From Prosapia bicincta (lineage: Eukaryota > Arthropoda > Insecta > Hemiptera > Cercopidae), in contig JBAIZL010000007.1 in NCBI GenBank assembly GCA_036971475.1, positions 27,766,447-27,830,446 of the forward strand: DNA of 64,000 nt. The letters run 5' to 3'. Every line of letters starts with the position of its first letter. The stretch's first letter is position 1. The position numbers and the translations under genes are program-made. Below are positions 57,387-64,000 of this stretch, piece after piece. The notes under the pieces were generated by a model. It ran no database searches. It had not been told where the DNA came from and saw nothing but the letters and a program-made list of their open reading frames with translations.

Positions 57387-58373
57387 GTAAGGAGTAATGC
57401 ATGTAGTGTTATCCCTTAGTACATCTGCGTAGTCGTAACAGATTTGTTTTTGTGTAATTGTTTCAAGTTTCTGTGACTTTCTTCTTCTGTAATATTTCAG
57501 TTTGTGTTTTTTTTAAAACGTAATCCAAGTGGATTGAAAATAACTTTCTGTTGCAATGCATTAATATTTTGGTGTCTATTTACGAAGTAGTGAAAATCCA
57601 ACATTATCAATTTTATAAGTGGGGTAATTTCATCGTAGTAATTTCATCATGTAAGTGTGAATGGTGTGTTCATCGTTATTGGTGTCTTTAGCTCATTAGG
57701 CACTTTAGTAGGGAGGTGGAGCGCCATGTGTGATGCGAATATGTTAATAAAAAACTGTATCGTTAAAGAATATTTGATCAGATTGACATGTGATACTTTG
57801 TCATTCATTGCTCTGTGTCAATCTTTGTCAGTGATTTTCAGATAAATCAAAAGTTAGATAAATTACTGAAATGAAATAAAGTCTGTCCAATCATTATGAA
57901 ACATGGTTGTTTTTGTGGTTATTATAAATAAATAATTTAGAATGCACTAAAAAGATTTTACTTGCAAAAATCATGAAATAGACCAGTGAAATTTTATGTA
58001 ATTATCCATATTCTGATTCTAACTAAAAGATGTGATTCAAGTAACATTTTATTTATATATTCAAAATCACCGTTGATTGAAATGTATATCAATCTGCGTG
58101 TCAGTTTTTTTAAGGTCTTTAATAAAAATACTATAATGTAATTACATTTTATTTTAAAAAGTTGGTTTAAAAAGTTTAAGCCAAACAACGTTTTTTGCTT
58201 AAAAAAATGTTTTTTAAAACAATCTAAAGAAGTTGGCTTAGTGAAGATGTACTATGATAGTATTATAAAATTTAATTGGGGAAATTCTCATTCCACAGTA
58301 CTTGTGTTGTTTTAGGGACACTCAGACCTCATCAGCACTTTAGCAGCCTTGTAGGGTCCAGTTATTTTGCTCT
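57387..58373. other. Intron after exon 25, proximal part
   Basis: AT-rich intron; no talin exon, repeat or mobile-element motif recognised. Confidence 0.5.
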
Positions 58374-58655
58374 TTAACACGTTCGCTATTGCAATTTTAA
58401 CAAAATAACTATTGGTATAGACCAACTGACTCACATATGCGCCATACGGTCTCTCTTCCTGGACCGACGCCCCACACATGTGCCTTGTTGCTAGGTGTAG
58501 TTAAAATGGACTGACGGCTCATATTTTGGACAGTGTTTGCGTGTTGCTTTTATTCCTCTGACAATTCAGTGGTTTATTTTAACGGCTTTTTATATTTGTA
58601 TCTGTCTATAGAACATGTCTGACATTAATGTGGGGGTATTTGGTCTCAGTTTCGG
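58374..58655. mobile_element. piggyBac-like element fragment
   Basis: ttaacacgttcgctattgc, aacaaaataactattggtat, catatgcgcc and tggactgacggctcat match 25588-25860 over about 270 bp. Only the left part is present; the right end is lost near 58655. Confidence 0.7.
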
Positions 58656-59062
58656 CAACTGATGTTTTACCCTTATCAAGCCTAATTTATTGTTGTATAA
58701 ATTGAAAGTGTCCAAGAATTAATTAATGCTGTTGTATGTTGAACTCTTTTGTTGTTTTATGGTTTATGTATGGTTATTTTGTTTGGGAATTGTTTATATG
58801 TGTATATTGTTCTCTCAGTTTTATTACTGTTTTTAATTATATTTTATAAGAATTTATAGCTCTCACCATTTATGGGTCATTTTATTAAATTTGTAACTAA
58901 AATTTCATTGGAAAATTTTATAAGTTTTAAATTTCTGTTGTGAGTGGACTTGTATTTTATAGTGTAGTGTAAAATTGTTTTCAGTCTTGATAAGGGCAAC
59001 AAATCCGTTATACAAAAGTTGCAATCTATAAATAAAACAATTTGGACTCGATATTCAACCGT
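58656..59062. repeat. Possible Penelope-type end
   Basis: cttgataagggcaacaaatc-gttgcaatc followed by a short AT tail, with cccttatcaag inverted at 58670, resembles the hairpin ends of Penelope-like elements seen elsewhere in the gene. No coding part. Confidence 0.35.
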
Positions 59063-59749
59063 GTTATCATTTATTCAAAACTTAATTATAAACATCTTTT
59101 AAAAATGGCTTAACTTAATCTCTGATATTTATGCACTTTTGACATTTTAGATACAGGGTTGATCTTAATGCAACAATGACTGTACCGCGAACAATCGTGA
59201 CAACTAGTTACAGATAGTGTTTATTTGTGTAAATCGAATATTCTGTAAATTGCGACCATTACTATTCTGGTACTATGTAACTCTTCCGGTAGTTATGTGA
59301 GAATCATATTTCTGGTGGAACATTTACCTGCACAACTAATTTACAATATGTATACAATCCAGTAAGTAAAGTGAAATTGTTGAATTAGATATTAACAACG
59401 AACTTCAGATTTTTATAAATATGTTTGATTTTAATAAAACTTGTAAATTGTTCTTTAACCATTTTGATCCCGGGACATTTTGCATGGGTATCTGCTCCAG
59501 TCCCGGGCATGATTTATTGAAAATGTAGTGCTTTGACAAAACATACTCCAAATGTTTATTTATCAATGGATTTTCATGATTTTTTAAAAATTTACTTCTG
59601 TAAGACTCTATAAGACAAACAAAAGTTATAATGCGGCTACGAAGTTAAGTTAAATTTTAGTTTTCAATTTTTTTTACTGTCAGATAGTAGTTTTTCAGTA
59701 CTACTAAAATTGTCGAAATCTTGTTGCTGTTCATGACGAGCTGGTTGTT
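59063..59749. other. Intron, unassigned
   Basis: No recognisable feature; a short gatcccgggaca/tcccgggcat pair at 59466-59508 is the only structure. Confidence 0.45.
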
Positions 59750-59923
59750 AATTCTTATTACATTTTTGCTATTACTTGCGACCAGACTTTTTGTTAACTA
59801 AAAGTTGTTAAATCGTTAACTTACACTTGGAGGAAACGTTTCCTCCAAGTTTAAGTTAACAATTTACAACTTTTAATTTAAAAAAGTCTAGTCGCAAGTA
59901 ATAGCAAAAGTGTAATAAGAACT
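59750..59923. repeat. Near-perfect palindrome, 87-bp arms
   Basis: attcttattacatttttgct, gcgaccagactttttgttaa and ttacacttggaggaaacg at the left mirror cgtttcctccaagtttaagt and agtctagtcgcaagtaatag at the right. The centre (aacgtt, 59835-59840) has no loop, so the arms meet directly. A foldback MITE that could extrude as a cruciform. Confidence 0.85.
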
Positions 59924-60764
59924 AAAGTTGTATTATTTCTTTTCATGAGATAAAATGTAATTATCACTATAGACATTTTTAAGTAAACTGTAGATGGCAG
60001 AAATTAAATGTTACATTATAATCAATATTTTCAGTTGTAAAACCAATATACTAAGAAACAGTCCCAAATGCTTTTCTGAAATAATTTTTAAAGCAAAGCT
60101 TCTTTGTTTACTTACTTCACTAGAATGCTGTTCACTAAACAGGTATATACAAATATTATCACTAACCATAAAGCTTTACCCTTACAATTTGCTGTATTAG
60201 GTACAAAAGTGAACTTGAAAATATTTTTTTAAGATACCATTCATGTTAGGAATTCAAAGGTCTGGTCAAACTGAAAATATATGGTTCTTGTCCTGTATTA
60301 TTTTAACATATTTTAGTTACAATAAAATAGGCCCCAAGTATTTTTATTGGGAAAGATGGTTTCACTTAATATTTTATAACTGAAACTCTAATGGCCTATA
60401 GTTAACGGTGATTCTACCACGGTTTAGTAAAAATAGTTGAATATTTTATTTTCCCATTTATCAGGGTTTTTTTTAAGAATAGGAAAATATGGAAGAATCT
60501 AATATTGTCATTTTCCTAGACACTTGTAAGTGCTTCTTTATATTGTTAACCCCATTCATAAAACTAATGGTCTGTACATTAACTAAAAATTGTAGACTTC
60601 TTTAGTAACAGATATAGACCATATAAGCCTATTTGTTTTCTCTAACCTAACATTTGAATACTTCTTCATTCATGATGGAGGTCTAGTAAAAACTCTGCAA
60701 CATGGTTTCATAAACTTTTCAGGCTTCACTAATTATGAATTAGTGCAATAGTACAATAAAATTG
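59924..60764. other. Intron, unassigned
   Basis: AT-rich intron with no gene or repeat recognised before the LINE tail. Confidence 0.5.
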
Positions 60765-61020
60765 TAAAAAACAATGTAATCAATATTGTAATACAGTGGA
60801 TCTAGTCTCATATGGGAATACAGGGGAATGAAGCAACAGATGAACTTGCAAAGAGAGGGACTAAAATTTTTCAAAAACCATCAATAGTTCTATCACTGCA
60901 AGCAAGAATAAAAATTATTAAAACATCTTACCAACAAGGTTTTAGGAATATGATGAAGGAAAGATTGAAGGACTAGTCCTATAATATGTTTGAGGTGAAT
61001 AGAACACTCCCGAGAAAAAC
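60765..61020 (+). pseudogene. LINE RNase H C-terminus
   Basis: Reads NIVIQWI, a stop in place of the usual proline, then SHMGIQGNEATDELAKRGTK, RIKIIKTSYQQGFRNMMKER, a stop, then FEVNRTLPRK. QW-PSH-GI-GNE-AD-LAK-G is the last RNase H motif with its aspartate. It runs directly into the first 115-bp satellite unit at 61021, so the array grew out of this copy. Confidence 0.85.
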
Positions 61021-64000
61021 ATCTGTTGCTAACTTCAGACTGGCCGGAGGGCATCTCAGCAGAATGAAAATATTAGAATGCAACACGTGCACAATATGTG
61101 CATGCCAAACCTCTATTGTGGACAAGGACCACAACATCTGTTGCTAACTTCAGACCGGCCGCAGGACATCTCAACAGAATGAAAATATTAGAATGCAACA
61201 GGTGCACAATATGTGCATGCCAAACCTCTATTGTGGACAAGGACCACAACATCTGTTGCTAACTTCAGACCGGTCGCAGGGCATCTCAGCAGAATGAAAA
61301 TATTAGAATGCAACAGGTGCACAATATGTGCATGCCAAACCTCTATTGTGGACAAGGACCACAACATCTGTTGCTAACTTCAGACTGGCCGCAGGGCATC
61401 TCAGCAGAATGAAAATATTAGAATGCAACAGGTGCACAATATGTGCATGCCAAACCTCTATTGTGGACAAGGACCACAACATCTGTTGCTAACTTCAGAC
61501 CAGCCGCAGGGCATCTCAGTAGAATGAAAATATTAGAATGCAACAGGTGCACAATATGTGCATGCCAAACCTCTATTGTGGACAAGGACCACAACATCTG
61601 TTGCTAACTTCAGACCAGCCGCAAGGCATCTCAGCAGAATGAAAATATTAGAATGCAACAGGTGCACAATATGTGCATGCCAAACCTCTATTGTGGACAA
61701 GGACCACAACATCTGTTGCTAACTTCAGACTGGCCGCAGGGCATCTCAGCAGAATGAAAATATTAGAATGCAACAGGTGCACAATATGTGCATGCCAAAC
61801 CTCTATTGTGGACAAGGACCACAACATCTGTTGCTAACTTCAGACCAGCCGCAGGGCATCTCAGCAGAATGAAAATATTAGAATGCAACAGGTGCACAAT
61901 ATGTGCATGCCAAACCTCTATTGTGGACAAGGACCACAACATCTGTTGCTAACTTCAGACTGGCCGCAGGACATCTCAGCAGAATGAAAATATTAGAATG
62001 CAACAGGTACACAATATGTGCATGCCAAACCTCTATTGTGGACAAGGACCACAACATCTGTTGCTAACTTCAGACCAGCCGCAGGGCATCTCAGTAGAAT
62101 GAAAATATTAGAATGCAACAGGTGCACAATATGTGCATGCCAAACCTCTATTGTGGACAAGGACCACAACATCTGTTGCTAACTTCAGACCAGCCGCAGG
62201 GCATCTCAGCAGAATGAAAATATTAGAATGCAACAGGTGCACAATATGTGCATGCCAAACCTCTATTGTGGACAAGGACCACAACATCTGTTGCTAACTT
62301 CAGACTGGCCGCAGGGCATCTCAGCAGAATGAAAATATTAGAATGCAACAGGTGCACAATATGTGCATGCCAAACCTCTATTGTGGACAAGGACCACAAC
62401 ATCTGTTGCTAACTTCAGACCAGCCGCAGGGCATCTCAGTAGAATGAAAATATTAGAATGCAACAGGTGCACAATATGTGCATGCCAAACCTCTATTGTG
62501 GACAAGGACCACAACATCTGTTGCTAACTTCAGAACGGCCGCAGGGCATCTCAACAGAATGAAAATATTAGAATGCAACAGGTGCACAATATGTGCATGC
62601 CAAACCTCTATTGTGGACAAGGACCACAACATCTGTTGCTAACTTCAGACTGGCCGCAGGGCATCTCAGCAGAATGAAAATATTAGAATGCAACAGGTGC
62701 ACAATATGTGCATGCCAAACCTCTATTGTGGACAAGGACCACAACATCTGTTGCTAACTTCAGACCGGCCGCAGGGCATCTCAGCAGAATGAAAATATTA
62801 GAATGCAACAGGTGCACAATATGTGCATGCCAAACCTCTATTGTGGACAAGGACCACAACATCTGTTGCTAACTTCAGACTGGCCGCAGGGCATCTCAGC
62901 AGAATGAAAATATTAGAATGCAACAGGTGCACAATATGTGCATGCCAAACCTCTATTGTGGACAAGGACCACAACATCTGTTGCTAACTTCAGACTGGCC
63001 GCAGGGCATCTCAGCAGAATGAAAATATTAGAATGCAACAGGTGCACAATATGTGCATGCCAAACCTCTATTGTGGACAAGGACCACAACATCTGTTGCT
63101 AACTTCAGACCGGCCGCAGGGCATCTCAACAGAATGAAAATATTAGAATGCAACAGGTGCACAATATGTGCATGCCAAACCTCTATTGTGGACAAGGACC
63201 ACAATATCTGTTGCTAACTTCAGACCGGCCGCAGGACATCTCAACAGAATGAAAATATTAGAATGCAACAGGTGCACAATATGTGCATGCCAAACCTCTA
63301 TTGTGGACAAGGACCACAACATCTGTTGCTAACTTCAGACCAGCCGCAGGGCATCTCAGCAGAATGAAAATATTAGAATGCAACAGGTGCACAATATGTG
63401 CATGCCAAACCTCTATTGTGGACAAGGACCACAACATCTGTTGCTAACTTCAGACCAGCCGCAGGGCATCTCAGCAGAATGAAAATATTAGAATGCAACA
63501 GGTGCACAATATGTGCATGCCAAACCTCTATTGTGGACAAGGACCACAACATCTGTTGCTAACTTCAGACTGGCCGCAGGGCATCTCAGCAGAATGAAAA
63601 TATTAGAATGCAACAGGTGCACAATATGTGCATGCCAAACCTCTATTGTGGACAAGGACCACAACATCTGTTGCTAACTTCAGACCAGCCGCAGGGCATC
63701 TCAGCAGAATGAAAATATTAGAATGCAACAGGTGCACAATATGTGCATGCCAAACCTCTATTGTGGACAAGGACCACAACATCTGTTGCTAACTTCAAAC
63801 TGGCCGCAGGACATCTCAACAGAATGAAAATATTAGAATGCAATAGGTGCACAATATGTGCATGCCAAACCTCTATTGTGGACAAGGACCACAACATCTG
63901 TTGCTAACTTCAGACTGGCCGCATGGCATCTCAGCAGAATGAAAATATTAGAATGCAACAGGTGCACAATATGTGCATGCCAAACCTCTATTGTGGACAA
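61021..64000 (+). repeat. 115-bp satellite, about 26 copies, runs off window
   Basis: The motif atctgttgctaacttcagac recurs every 115 bp from 61021 to 63896, with no length change in any complete copy. Units differ mainly at four or five positions (gac-c/t-g/a-gcc, g/acatctca, g/a-c/t-agaatg). Each unit encodes TSVANFRL, HLSRMKILECNRCTICACQT and DKDH from the LINE tail. Because 115 is not a multiple of three, the frame shifts at every junction and stops occur, so no long ORF results. The right boundary is beyond the window. Confidence 0.97.

Larger units (their letters stand above)
55399..56654. mobile_element. piggyBac-like element with nested insertions
   Basis: TTAACCATTCGCAGACGG at the left and acccgtctttgaagggttaa at the right are inverted matches with TTAA targets. 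The 1,256-bp element contains a 42-bp tandem repeat and a hAT-like MITE, which in turn contains a Penelope-type end. No piggyBac transposase is visible. Confidence 0.75.

Noticed and set aside
61021..64000. CRISPR-like array
   Set aside because: Units are contiguous 115-bp copies with no unique spacers, in a spliced eukaryotic gene; they derive from a LINE ORF.

Overview
The window is AT-rich eukaryotic genomic DNA that holds most of one gene, talin (rhea in flies; TLN1/TLN2 orthologue), on the + strand. I find 25 consecutive coding exons between 2678 and 57386. All have GT donors and AG acceptors. Their phases match at every junction, and together they give 5,021 nt (about 1,673 codons) with no stop or frameshift. 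The translation follows the talin rod in order from the R1 bundle to near the end of R11. The FERM head lies upstream of the window. R12, the R13 actin-binding module and the dimerisation helix lie downstream. Protein divergence and the mobile-element mix (piggyBac-like, pogo-like, DUF4817-type mariner, Penelope-like and RNase H-bearing LINEs) suggest an insect, possibly hemimetabolous; the species cannot be read from the sequence.

Layout: 1-2677 is the end of an upstream intron. Exon 1 (2678-2766) is followed by a 9.9-kb intron with piggyBac-, pogo- and mariner-type relics. Exons 2-12 (12.6-35.3 kb) encode R1-R6 and are separated by introns carrying a broken piggyBac transposase, a badly decayed mariner transposase, a LINE with RNase H, a Penelope-like GIY-YIG relic and a 928-bp retroposed element with 161-bp tandem repeats. 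Exons 13-17 (37.9-44.3 kb) encode R6, R7 and the R8 bundle inserted in R7. Exons 18-25 (46.2-57.4 kb) encode R9-R11. Their introns carry a second LINE copy, a mariner relic, a pogo-like element with a LINE inserted in it, and a piggyBac-like element with nested hAT-like and Penelope-like sequence. From 57387 to the window end I see only intron, mobile-element debris and, from 61021, about 26 copies of a 115-bp satellite.

Function: the only active protein-coding gene I can support is talin, the cytoplasmic adaptor linking integrin tails to actin. The rod exons supply helical bundles that unfold under force to expose vinculin sites and that carry central actin-binding, RIAM/KANK/DLC1-type and second integrin-binding surfaces. 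The other coding-like pieces are decayed transposase, reverse transcriptase or endonuclease fragments inside introns.

The points I find most worth a second look are: (1) the 115-bp satellite, which grew from the zinc-finger tail of a LINE ORF whose less altered copy lies at 53.2-53.6 kb in the same gene; (2) the 928-bp retroposed element with 12-bp target duplications, built of four 161-bp repeats plus a LINE-like 3' tail; (3) several Penelope-type ends with a CTGATGA-hairpin-GAAA pattern resembling hammerhead ribozymes; (4) three-layer transposon nesting in intron 24. All family names come from reading motifs by eye; no database search was run.
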